A stretch of DNA of 51,839 nucleotides from Pseudomonadota bacterium (lineage in GTDB: Bacteria; Desulfobacterota; Desulfovibrionia; Desulfovibrionales; Desulfovibrionaceae): positions 1 through 51,839 of the forward strand of contig JAHJLB010000006.1 in NCBI GenBank assembly GCA_018822105.1. Direction: 5' to 3'. The notes under the pieces were generated by a model. It had not been told where the DNA came from. It ran no database searches and worked only from the letters and a program-made list of their open reading frames with translations. The position numbers and the translations under genes were made by a program. Shown piece after piece: positions 18,698 to 26,925 of the stretch. Each line of letters opens with the position of its first letter. Within the stretch, counting starts at the first letter, position 1.

Positions 18698-19507
18698 TTA
18701 GAACGTCACCTGGCTGCGGCTTGAGCCGGTGATTATCTCTACGGTGTTGGCCGCGCCGCGCGAGCCGCGCACGGCCCGCTGCGTCCGGTAGGAGGCGAAG
18801 GCTGCGCGGGCGTCCGCGCCCTCGGTGAGCACGGTCTCGGTGTCCGCGGGATTGCGCAGGGCGAAGTGCAGGGACCCCTGGGTGGAGGCCAGGGCGACCT
18901 TCTCGCTCTCGTGCGGGGAAAGCTCCAGGGTGTAGATGTCGGCCATCTGCGCGGCCTCGTCCTTGTCCGAGGCCAACTGGCTGCCGGCGGCCAGCACCGG
19001 CACGTTCTCCAGCACCACCTTGGTCATGGAGCGCTGGCTCTTGTCGTCCAGGGGCAGGGTCACCAGCACGTCGACCATGTTGCCGGGGCGGATCAGGCCC
19101 GCCAGGCCCATGACCTTGTTGCCCTTGACGGCCATGGCCCGCTTGCCCGGGGTGATGACGGCGCTGATGCCGCCGCTGGCGGCCTCGCCCGCCAGGCGCG
19201 AAGGCGTCAGGGGCTCATTGGCCGACATGCCCGAGGCCAGGATGCGGCCTTCCACTTCCTTGACCGTGGCGTAGCGCTGGGCCGGGAGCATGGCCTCGGG
19301 ATAGTTCTGGGTGCGCAGCATGTCCGGGGTCAGGCGCGCGCCGGCGGACAGATCGCGCGCCGCCACCACCAAAGGCGCGGTCCGCACGGCCTGGGCGCGG
19401 CCGGCGCCGGCCTTGGCCTGCATCCATTGGTAGACGAGTATGCCCGCGCTGAGCGCGAGCAGCAGGGCCAGACCCAGTTGGACGAAGGACTTGAGCGAGC
19501 CGTTCAT
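18698..19507 (-). CDS. cpaB: Tad pilus assembly protein CpaB/RcpC
   Basis: The start is set at ATG 19507 (MNGSLKSFVQLG), which follows AGGGGG and leaves an 8-base gap after the peptidase gene; upstream codons in frame would overlap that gene. The 269-residue protein has an N-terminal membrane anchor (LGLALLLALSAGILVYQW), a SAF/beta-clip domain with VVAARDLSAGARLTPDML, and the RcpC C-terminal region with PGNMVDVLVTLPL. CpaB/RcpC is a periplasmic partner of the secretin. Confidence 0.9.
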   Translation of the reverse strand: MNGSLKSFVQLGLALLLALSAGILVYQWMQAKAGAGRAQAVRTAPLVVAARDLSAGARLTPDMLRTQNYPEAMLPAQRYATVKEVEGRILASGMSANEPLTPSRLAGEAASGGISAVITPGKRAMAVKGNKVMGLAGLIRPGNMVDVLVTLPLDDKSQRSMTKVVLENVPVLAAGSQLASDKDEAAQMADIYTLELSPHESEKVALASTQGSLHFALRNPADTETVLTEGADARAAFASYRTQRAVRGSRGAANTVEIITGSSRSQVTF

Positions 19508-19515
19508 GGCGCCCC

Positions 19516-20058
19516 CTATTGGACCAGCCAGCCGGCAACGAGCACCTGGCGCGTCATGGCGGCCACGGCGCCCAGGGCGATGGCCAGGCCGTAGCACAGC
19601 TTCGGCAGGCCGGCGCCTTCAGGGGCGGGCTGGTAGAAAAATTCGCCTGTGGCGCTCACGGCGTACAGGGCCGCGCGCAGGCGCGCGAGCACGCCGGCAA
19701 GCAGGCCCGAGCGCCGGGCCAGCACCAGCAGGGCATAGGCGCCGCCAGCCAGGCTGGTCAGCAGAAATGCGATCAACACGGTCTGCGGGCCCACGAAGGC
19801 GCCCACGGCGCCCATGAGCTTGACGTCGCCGCCGCCCATGACCCCGAAGAGGAAGGGCCCGAGCATGAGGGCCAGCCCCAGGCCCAGACCGGCAAGACTG
19901 AACCAGAGGCCTTGCGGCCCCTGGGTCAGCAGGTGGTAGGCGAGGGCGGCAAGGGCGGCGGGCATGGTGAGGAGATTGGGGATGCGCTGGCTGCGCAGGT
20001 CGATGACCGAGGCCACCATGAGGGAGAGGGTGAGGCTTGCGAAAATGATGGGGTCCAT
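19516..20058 (-). CDS. cpaA: type IV prepilin peptidase CpaA/TadV
   Basis: The 180-residue membrane protein is an A24 aspartic prepilin peptidase of the short TadV/CpaA type, lacking the methylase domain of PilD. The first catalytic Asp lies in SVIDLRSQRIPN and the second in the GxGD motif MGGGDVKLMGAVG. It should cleave the Flp leader and those of the TadE/F-like proteins, after Gly and before the Glu-containing helix. The start has GGGAGAGC upstream. Confidence 0.93.
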   Translation of the reverse strand: MDPIIFASLTLSLMVASVIDLRSQRIPNLLTMPAALAALAYHLLTQGPQGLWFSLAGLGLGLALMLGPFLFGVMGGGDVKLMGAVGAFVGPQTVLIAFLLTSLAGGAYALLVLARRSGLLAGVLARLRAALYAVSATGEFFYQPAPEGAGLPKLCYGLAIALGAVAAMTRQVLVAGWLVQ

Positions 20059-20098
20059 GATGCTCTCCCGCGTGTCCTTTTAGGGTGGGGCCTTGGGC

Positions 20099-20140
20099 CC
20101 GGGCGGGGCCGTGGGTTCTCTCCCCACGTCCCGCGCCCGG
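20099..20140 (-). other. strong hairpin between flp and cpaA
   Basis: Read on the minus strand, a long imperfect inverted repeat of about 16 pairs can form, CCGGGCG pairing with CGCCCGG at the base and CGTGGG with CCCACG at the tip, around a purine-rich loop. No T-run follows, so it is not a simple rho-independent terminator. Placed between the abundant pilin message and the assembly genes, it could act as an attenuator or a 3' stabiliser of flp mRNA. Confidence 0.6.
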
Positions 20141-20218
20141 TTCCTGCGGTCCGCCCGCCTGTTGTGCCTCGTTCTGGCCATGAGCCTGAAGATTCGTGCG
20201 ACAATGGGCCGGACAGGC

Positions 20219-20395
20219 TTAGCCACCGGCGCCGGGCATGGCGTTGGTGATGGTCTGGAAGGTCCCCTGCACACGGGTTCCCAGCGCGGTGACCGCGCCC
20301 ACGATGACGGCGGCGATGAGGGCGGCGATAAGTCCATACTCAAGGGCGGTGGCGCCTTCCTCGTCACGGGTCAGCTGCATCAGTCTGGTCAACAT
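20219..20395 (-). CDS. flp: Flp-type pilin
   Basis: The start is ATG 20395, with AGGAGG six bases upstream; longer in-frame starts have no ribosome site. The 58-residue prepilin carries a leader ending DEEG, then the mature N-terminus ATALEYGLIAALIAAVIVG. This is the Flp signature, with Glu at +5 and Tyr at +6 after cleavage and a long hydrophobic helix, followed by a short C-terminal tail. It is the major structural subunit of Tad/Flp fibres, used in adhesion and biofilm formation. It heads the tad operon and has a sigma-54 promoter 70-85 bases upstream. Confidence 0.95.
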   Translation of the reverse strand: MLTRLMQLTRDEEGATALEYGLIAALIAAVIVGAVTALGTRVQGTFQTITNAMPGAGG

Positions 20396-20462
20396 GGCGT
20401 CCTCCTGGGGTTTGTGTTGCGATTTCTTGTCCGGTCTGGCGACCGCGTCCTGACCTCTCTTG

Positions 20463-20479
20463 AGCAACCCACGTGCCAA
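20463..20479 (-). promoter_or_regulatory. sigma-54 promoter of the flp-tad operon
   Basis: On the minus strand the sequence reads TTGGCACGTGGGTTGCT, matching the -24/-12 consensus TGGCAC-N5-TTGCW with correct GG and GC spacing. Transcription should start near 20451, leaving a leader of about 55 bases before the flp ATG. Two sigma-54 activator genes lie immediately upstream, which fits. Confidence 0.85.
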
Positions 20480-20778
20480 GTTTCGGCATTCAGGAAACGC
20501 AACAGGCAGAATATATTTTTAATGAGTTAATTAAGCGTAGTAGACAGATTTATAGTCCGCAGGACAAGGACTATCGCTTTGAAGGGCGAGCCTAAATAAT
20601 CCATAATTAATGTATCCGCTCCAGCCAAAGCAGGGGAATATTCCTGGACTGCGGTCCAGACTTCCTCTGAGCATGGCGGCTGAACCCTAGTGATGCAACG
20701 GAATGCTCTTAATCCACAATTAGTGAACCGATGAGGCTAGAAAGGGCATGAATCCATCAATAATGGACCAGGCTTGGG
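20480..20778. promoter_or_regulatory. A+T-rich upstream region of flp with two dyads (candidate activator sites)
   Basis: This stretch is clearly richer in A and T than its surroundings and contains no gene. Two inverted repeats stand out: ATAGTCC/GGACTAT (20552-20558 and 20568-20574) and CTGGAC-tgcg-GTCCAG (20644-20659). Their centres lie about 85 and 175 bases upstream of the flp -24 element, the range expected of enhancer-type sites for sigma-54 activators. Both share a GTCC/GGAC half-site. Binding by the regulator at 20779 is inference. Confidence 0.5.
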
Positions 20779-22173
<1,395 letters not shown>

Positions 22174-22375
22174 GGCTTACGTCCTCCAGGGCCAGGGGCC
22201 GCCCTGGCGCAACCTACCTGAGGGCCCGGAAAAAGGCAAAGCGGCCCGCAGGGCCGGGGGCGGCTCAGGCATCTGGAGGGCCCTGGGGACAGGGCAAGGA
22301 GGGAGATGGGCCGACCGGCCGAGCCAGAGCCGGGCGCGGACCGCTCCTTTAGGAGCAGGGCCGGGGCTGGCGCGC

Positions 22376-23449
22376 CTAGAGCTTCAGCCCGTACTGGGCC
22401 AGCTTGTGCCGCAAGGTGCGCGGGCTGATGCCGAGCAGTTCCGCCGCGTGCTGCTTGCTTTGTCCGGCGGCCTTGTAGGCACCGAGCATGGCGGCCACCT
22501 CCGCCCGGCGGACCACGGCGTCCAGGTTGAACCCGCCGGCCTCCCCGCCCGGGTCGATCCCGGCCAGGCCTTCGCGGCGGATGGCCAGGGGCAGCTCCTC
22601 GCCCAGCTCCAGGCGCATCTCCAGGGGCAGCTCCTCGGCCCTGACCGGGGCCTCGCCCTTGTGCAGCAGGGCCACGCGCTCCATGAGGTTCTTGAGCTCG
22701 CGCACGTTGCCCGGCCAGTGGTGCCGGGTGAGCAGCTCCAGGGCCGGGGCCGAGAGGCGCAGGTTCGGGCGGTGGTAATGGTGCCCGAAGAGCCAGAGGA
22801 AATACTCCGCCAGGGGCGGGATGTCGTCGCTGCGCTCGCGCAGAGAGGGCAGGGCGATGGGGATGACGTTCAGGCGGTAGAAGAGGTCGGCGCGGAAATG
22901 CCCGCTGCGCACCATGTCCGGCAGGGAGCGGTTGGTGGCGGTGACGATGCGGGCGCGGAAGCCCAGGTCCTTCTCTCCGCCCAGGCGCTTGAAGGTGCGC
23001 TCCTCCAGCACGCGCAGGAAATCCACCTGGTTGGCCAGGGGTATCTCCCCCACTTCATCCAGAAACAGGGTGCCGTCCGCGGCCAGTTCGAAGCTGCCCT
23101 TCTGCAGGCGCAAGGCTCCGGTGAAGGCGCCGGGCTCGTGCCCGAAGAACTTGTCGGCAAAGAGCTCGCCCGAGAGCACGCCGCAATTCACGGGCACAAA
23201 GGGCCGCCCGCTGCGGTTGCTCAAGGTGTGCAGCAGCCGGGCGAAGAGCTCCTTGCCCGTGCCGGACTCGCCCGTCAGGAGCACCGGGGCGTCGGACCCG
23301 GCCACCTGCACGGCCACGCGGTACAGGGCGCGCATGGCGTCGGAGCGGAAGAGCAGCCCGGCCTCGTTCATGGCGGCGCGCGCCTCGGGATCGGCGTCCA
23401 GGTCTTGCGGCAAAAGCTTGCCGCCGTACGCCCGTGGGTCCATGCTCAT
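22376..23449 (-). CDS. sigma-54-dependent Fis-family regulator without a sensory domain
   Basis: From ATG 23449 (GAGGA seven bases upstream) the product is 357 residues; an alternative ATG at 23515 lacks a ribosome site. After a short 40-residue lead the protein is almost all AAA+ domain, with Walker A LTGESGTGKELF, GAFTGA intact in PGAFTGALR, and Walker B LFLDEVGEIP. A Fis-type HTH ends it (KQHAAELLGISPRTLRHKLAQYG). With no receiver or PAS domain it resembles PspF-like activators, which are controlled by a partner protein or by abundance. It is divergent from the TSUP-transporter operon, whose upstream region carries a palindrome and a sigma-54-like element, so that operon is its likely target. 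Confidence 0.88.
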   Translation of the reverse strand: MSMDPRAYGGKLLPQDLDADPEARAAMNEAGLLFRSDAMRALYRVAVQVAGSDAPVLLTGESGTGKELFARLLHTLSNRSGRPFVPVNCGVLSGELFADKFFGHEPGAFTGALRLQKGSFELAADGTLFLDEVGEIPLANQVDFLRVLEERTFKRLGGEKDLGFRARIVTATNRSLPDMVRSGHFRADLFYRLNVIPIALPSLRERSDDIPPLAEYFLWLFGHHYHRPNLRLSAPALELLTRHHWPGNVRELKNLMERVALLHKGEAPVRAEELPLEMRLELGEELPLAIRREGLAGIDPGGEAGGFNLDAVVRRAEVAAMLGAYKAAGQSKQHAAELLGISPRTLRHKLAQYGLKL

Positions 23450-23788
23450 GGGCCGGTCCTCGCCAGTTAAAGGTATCCTGCTCGCATCGTTGACATAAGC
23501 GGCTACGGCAGGCATGCATCCATCTGCGCCTGCGCGGAGCGGACCCGGATCCGCACCCGTTCAAGCGGTCCAGGCGACCCTGGGACGCGTTTCGGCCGCG
23601 CTCCGGCGCATCCTTGCCGCAAGAGCGGCAAGTTCTTGCCGTTTACCCGCTCTCGGTCTGAAGGTCAAGCCTATGATTCCAGACAGTTAGGCTAAGGCAC
23701 GGATATTGATAAGAAGAGGGGTCCACTGCGCAGCCCGGGGGGCTGGCCAGGCAGGCTGGGCAATCCAGAGACGATCAGAGGAGCGGGA
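23450..23788. promoter_or_regulatory. divergent regulatory region upstream of the TSUP operon
   Basis: This stretch holds no convincing gene. Its main feature is a perfect 8-base inverted repeat with 4-base spacer, CTTGCCGC-aaga-GCGGCAAG (23613-23632), followed at once by a third half-site CTTGCCG (23635-23641). About 74 bases further lies a sigma-54-like element (23695-23710). The arrangement looks like an enhancer for a sigma-54 activator. Confidence 0.55.
23695..23710 (+). promoter_or_regulatory. sigma-54-like promoter for the TSUP operon
   Basis: AGGCACGGATATTGAT has the -24 GG of a GGCACG box and a TTGA box at exactly the -12 spacing, but the usual GC of the -12 element is GA. It is therefore an imperfect match. 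It lies 79 bases before the ATG at 23789. Confidence 0.42.
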
Positions 23789-24814
23789 ATGAAGATGGAT
23801 AGACTGAGTCACCCGGCGAAAATCGCATTGTTTATTATGTTCGGCGTGCTGCTCTTTGCCGTGGCCGCCTATGCCTCCGGCGCCGCCACTGACGGCTCCG
23901 CGGTGCAGAACGCCGTGGCCGGCGCGGGACACGACGTGGCCGACGCGGCCGTGCAACTCGGCAAGGACACGGGCGTGGCCTGGTGGGTATGGCCCCTGGT
24001 GCTGCTGTTCTTCTGCTTCGTGCTGGGCATCATCGCGGTGCTGGCCGGCGTGGGCGGCGGCGTGCTCTACGTGCCCCTGGTCAGCGGCTTTTTCCCCTTC
24101 CACCTGGACTTCGTGCGCGGCGCGGGCCTCATGGTGGCCTTGGCGGGCGCCCTGGCGGCCGGACCCGGCCTCCTGAAGCGCAACTTCGCCAGCCTGCGCC
24201 TGGCGTTGCCGGTGGCGCTCATCGCCTCCAGCTGCGCCATCCTGGGCGCCTTCCTGGGCATGGCCCTGCCCACCAATGTGGTGCAGCTCTTCCTGGGCAT
24301 CACCATCATGGGCATCGCCATCCTGCTGCTGTGCTCCAAGAACACCGCGCACCCCGTCGTCACCAAGGCCGACGCGCTGGGCATGGCCCTGGGCATGAAC
24401 GGCGCCTACAACGACCCCGCCACGGGCGAGCTGGTGCAGTGGAAGACCCACCGCACCCTGCCGGGCCTTTTGATGTTCATCATCATCGGCATCATGGCCG
24501 GCATGTTCGGCCTGGGCGCGGGCTGGGCCAACGTCCCGGTGCTGAACCTGATGATGGGCGCGCCCCTCAAGGTGGCCGTGGGAACCAGCAAGTTCCTGCT
24601 CTCCATCACCGACACCTCCGCCGCCTGGGTCTACCTGAACAAGGGCTGCGTCATCCCGCTCATGGCCATCCCGAGCATCATCGGCCTCATGCTGGGCTCC
24701 TTCGTGGGCGTGCGGCTCCTGGCCAAGGCCAAGCCCACCTTCATCCGCTACATGGTCATCGGCGTGCTGCTCTTCGCGGGCGGCAAGGCCCTCCTCAAGG
24801 GCCTGGGCATCTAA
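23789..24814 (+). CDS. TSUP/TauE-SafE family anion exporter
   Basis: The 341-residue protein begins with a membrane helix (IALFIMFGVLLFAVAAYASG) that may be a cleavable signal or a first span. The TSUP pattern follows: LAGVGGGVLYVPL in the first half and MFGLGAGWANVPVLN in the second, the internally repeated glycine motif of the TauE/SafE fold. About eight further spans are visible. The family exports or imports sulfite, sulfonates and related anions; in a sulfate reducer sulfite or thiosulfate would be plausible but is not shown by sequence. GAGGAG precedes the ATG. It heads a plus-strand run with a small membrane partner and the regulator at 25338. Confidence 0.85.
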   Translation: MKMDRLSHPAKIALFIMFGVLLFAVAAYASGAATDGSAVQNAVAGAGHDVADAAVQLGKDTGVAWWVWPLVLLFFCFVLGIIAVLAGVGGGVLYVPLVSGFFPFHLDFVRGAGLMVALAGALAAGPGLLKRNFASLRLALPVALIASSCAILGAFLGMALPTNVVQLFLGITIMGIAILLLCSKNTAHPVVTKADALGMALGMNGAYNDPATGELVQWKTHRTLPGLLMFIIIGIMAGMFGLGAGWANVPVLNLMMGAPLKVAVGTSKFLLSITDTSAAWVYLNKGCVIPLMAIPSIIGLMLGSFVGVRLLAKAKPTFIRYMVIGVLLFAGGKALLKGLGI

Positions 24815-24851
24815 TCCGCGGCACACTGCACGCATCATTTCGGAGGATTTT

Positions 24852-25277
24852 ATGAGCGACATCATTCATACCGGAAAGGCTTCCCCGGAGCAGGTCACCT
24901 ACGCCAACATGCTGTTCTACGGCTGCTGGGGCGGCCTGGGGCTCATGGCCGTGACCTATCTCCTGTACGTCTTCGGCATCATCACCCCGCACATCCCCCT
25001 GTCCCAGGTGCCCCTCATGTGGTCGGAGCCGGTGGGCACCTACCTCCAGCTGGGCAAGGTGCCCACCGGCTGGGGCTGGTCCGTGCTCATCCTGAAGGGC
25101 GACTTCATCAACTTCCTGGGCATCGTGCTTCTGGCGGGCATGACCATTGTCTGCTACATCCCACTCATTCCCGTGTTTCTGAAGCGCAAGGAATTCGTCT
25201 TCGCCGCGCTGGCCCTGGCGGAGATCATCGTGCTCCTGTTCGCCGCCTCCGGCATCGTGGGCGGGGGCGCGCACTAG
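24852..25277 (+). CDS. small integral membrane protein, partner of the TSUP transporter
   Basis: The 141-residue protein has three predicted spans: LFYGCWGGLGLMAVTYLLYV, FINFLGIVLLAGMTIVCYIP and FVFAALALAEIIVLLFAAS. It has a hydrophilic loop with a LSQVPLMWSEPVGTYLQLGK segment. Small DUF1634-type proteins often lie beside TauE/SafE genes and this one is in that position, though I cannot confirm family membership. CGGAGGA precedes the ATG, 37 bases after the transporter. Its likely role is as an accessory subunit of the exporter. Confidence 0.78.
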   Translation: MSDIIHTGKASPEQVTYANMLFYGCWGGLGLMAVTYLLYVFGIITPHIPLSQVPLMWSEPVGTYLQLGKVPTGWGWSVLILKGDFINFLGIVLLAGMTIVCYIPLIPVFLKRKEFVFAALALAEIIVLLFAASGIVGGGAH

Positions 25278-25337
25278 CACCCCCTTCCCGGGGGCCGCGC
25301 CAGTGCGCCTGAGACACATCCCCTGGGAGGACGCGCC

Positions 25338-26564
25338 TTGCACCAGAACATCCTCATGAACATAGACGGCCTGGACCGTGCCGACCTGCCCCGCGTCCTG
25401 AGCGAGCTGCCCTTCGGGGTGGCCGCTCTGGACGGGGAGCGGCGCACCCTGTTCATGAACCGCGCCCTGGAGGGCCTGACCGGCTACTCCACCGCCGAGG
25501 TGCGCGGCGTGCCCTGCCGGCATGTGCTGCGCGGCAGCTTCTGCCTGCATGGCTGCCCGCGCACCGCCTGCCCCGGCGCAGAGCCGTGCAGCGTCGAGGG
25601 AACCCTCATCAACCGCCATCGACGCAAGGTGCCCGTGCGCCTGACCTCCGTGCCGGTGTTGGACCGCGACGGGGCCTTTCTGTGCAGCCTGGACGTCATC
25701 GAGGACCTCTCCGCCCTGAAGGACCTGGAGGCGAGGCTGTCGCGCACCGCCGGGCCGGGGCAGATGGTGGGCCGCTCCGCGCACATGGAGCACCTGCTGC
25801 GCATCCTGCCCGCCGTGGCCCAGAGCGACGCCACGGTGCTTTTGACCGGCGAATCCGGCACGGGCAAGGACCTTTTGGCCGAGGCCCTGCACCGGGCCAG
25901 CCCCCGGGCCCGGGAGAGCTTCGTGCGCGTCAACGCCACGCCCATGCCCGAGGCCCTGCTGGACGTGGAGCTCTTCGGCCAGTCCGGCGGCCAGGCCGAC
26001 GGCGGCGGCGCGCGGCCCGGCAAGTTCCAGCTGGCCCAGAACGGCACCATCTACCTTTCCGAGATCGCCGACATGCCCCTGGCCCAGCAGGGCCGCCTGC
26101 TGCGCCTGCTGGACGAGAAGGCCGTGCTGCCCGCCGGCGGCGACCGGCCCATGCGCCTGAACGTCCGCGTCGTGGCGGCAACCAACCGCGACCCCGAGGC
26201 CCTGGTGCATGCCGGGCTGCTGCGCGAGGACCTCTTCCACCGCCTGAACGCCGTGCGCCTGCACCTGCCCCCCGTGCGCGAGCGCGGCGAGGACGTGCAG
26301 TTCCTGCTCACCCATTTCCTGAACATCTACGCAGCCAAGTTCCGCAAGCAGGTGCAGGGCTTCTCCGAGGACGCCCTGAACCAGCTCTCGGCCTACGACT
26401 ACCCCGGCAACGTGCGCGAGCTGCGCAACATGGTGGAGTACGCGGTGATGGTCTGCGCGGGCGAACAGGTCCTGCCGGAACACCTGCCGCCGCACGTGCG
26501 CCTCCCCTCGGAACAGGGCTCCAGCCCCGCCGCGGCGCGCAAGAGCGCCCGGAAAAAGGCTTAA
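25338..26564 (+). CDS. PAS-AAA+ regulator lacking GAFTGA, Walker B Asp and HTH
   Basis: A TTG start at 25338 is chosen because GGGAGG lies seven bases upstream; the ATG at 25356 has none. The 408-residue protein has a PAS domain (about 15-130) with five cysteines at 60, 69, 73, 78 and 84. The AAA+ domain follows, with intact Walker A LTGESGTGKDLL. Where sigma-54 activators have GAFTGA, this one reads ELFGQSGGQADGGGARPGKF. Walker B reads IYLSEIADMP with Ser for Asp. The arginine-finger region LREDLFHRL is kept. After the AAA+ domain there is only a basic tail (ARKSARKKA), with no Fis HTH. It descends from a sigma-54 activator but is unlikely to contact sigma-54 in the usual way. Possible roles are a regulatory ATPase or an antagonist of a neighbouring activator. 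Confidence 0.85.
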   Translation: MHQNILMNIDGLDRADLPRVLSELPFGVAALDGERRTLFMNRALEGLTGYSTAEVRGVPCRHVLRGSFCLHGCPRTACPGAEPCSVEGTLINRHRRKVPVRLTSVPVLDRDGAFLCSLDVIEDLSALKDLEARLSRTAGPGQMVGRSAHMEHLLRILPAVAQSDATVLLTGESGTGKDLLAEALHRASPRARESFVRVNATPMPEALLDVELFGQSGGQADGGGARPGKFQLAQNGTIYLSEIADMPLAQQGRLLRLLDEKAVLPAGGDRPMRLNVRVVAATNRDPEALVHAGLLREDLFHRLNAVRLHLPPVRERGEDVQFLLTHFLNIYAAKFRKQVQGFSEDALNQLSAYDYPGNVRELRNMVEYAVMVCAGEQVLPEHLPPHVRLPSEQGSSPAAARKSARKKA

Positions 26565-26574
26565 GGGGGCGGCC

Positions 26575-26925
26575 ATGGGCAGAAAAATCCTGGTGACCCT
26601 CTACCGCGACGAAGTCTCCCCGCGCTTCGACCTGTGCTCCGAGGTGCTGCTGGTCAGCGTGGACGCCACGGGCCACGAGGTGCGCCGGCAGGATCTTGTG
26701 CTGGCCCACTCCAGCGCCGACGACCTCTGCGACCTCATCCTGGACCGCGAAGTGTCCGCGGTGCTCACCGGCGGCATCGAGGAGGAGCATTACCACTACC
26801 TGCGCTGGAAGCGCGTGGAGGTGGTCGACGCCGTGGCCGGGCTTGCCGGAGAGGCCCTGGGCAAGTATCTGAAAGGCGAACTGGCCTCTGGCGACATCCT
26901 TTTTGCGAGGCTCCCCGATGCGTAA
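26575..26925 (+). CDS. NifX/NifB C-terminal-like (dinitrogenase Fe-Mo cofactor family) protein
   Basis: The 116-residue single-domain protein matches the small ribonuclease-H-like fold of the NifX/NafY/NifB-tail family (PF02579). The pattern is an initial ILVTLYRDEVSPRFDLCSEVLLV, then an exposed TGGIEEEHYHYL loop and a C-terminal helix. NifX-type members hold iron-molybdenum cofactor precursors; others outside nif clusters have unknown roles. Here it lies between the degenerate AAA+ regulator and a histidine kinase, 8 bases overlapping the kinase start, and about 11 kb from nifH. A sensory or metal-cluster-binding role in signalling is possible. Confidence 0.82.
   Translation: MGRKILVTLYRDEVSPRFDLCSEVLLVSVDATGHEVRRQDLVLAHSSADDLCDLILDREVSAVLTGGIEEEHYHYLRWKRVEVVDAVAGLAGEALGKYLKGELASGDILFARLPDA

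Noticed and set aside
22174-22375. A terminator at GCTCCT-tt-AGGAGC (22343-22356)
   Set aside because: The short palindrome lacks a T-run and lies between two co-directional regulators; no function can be assigned.
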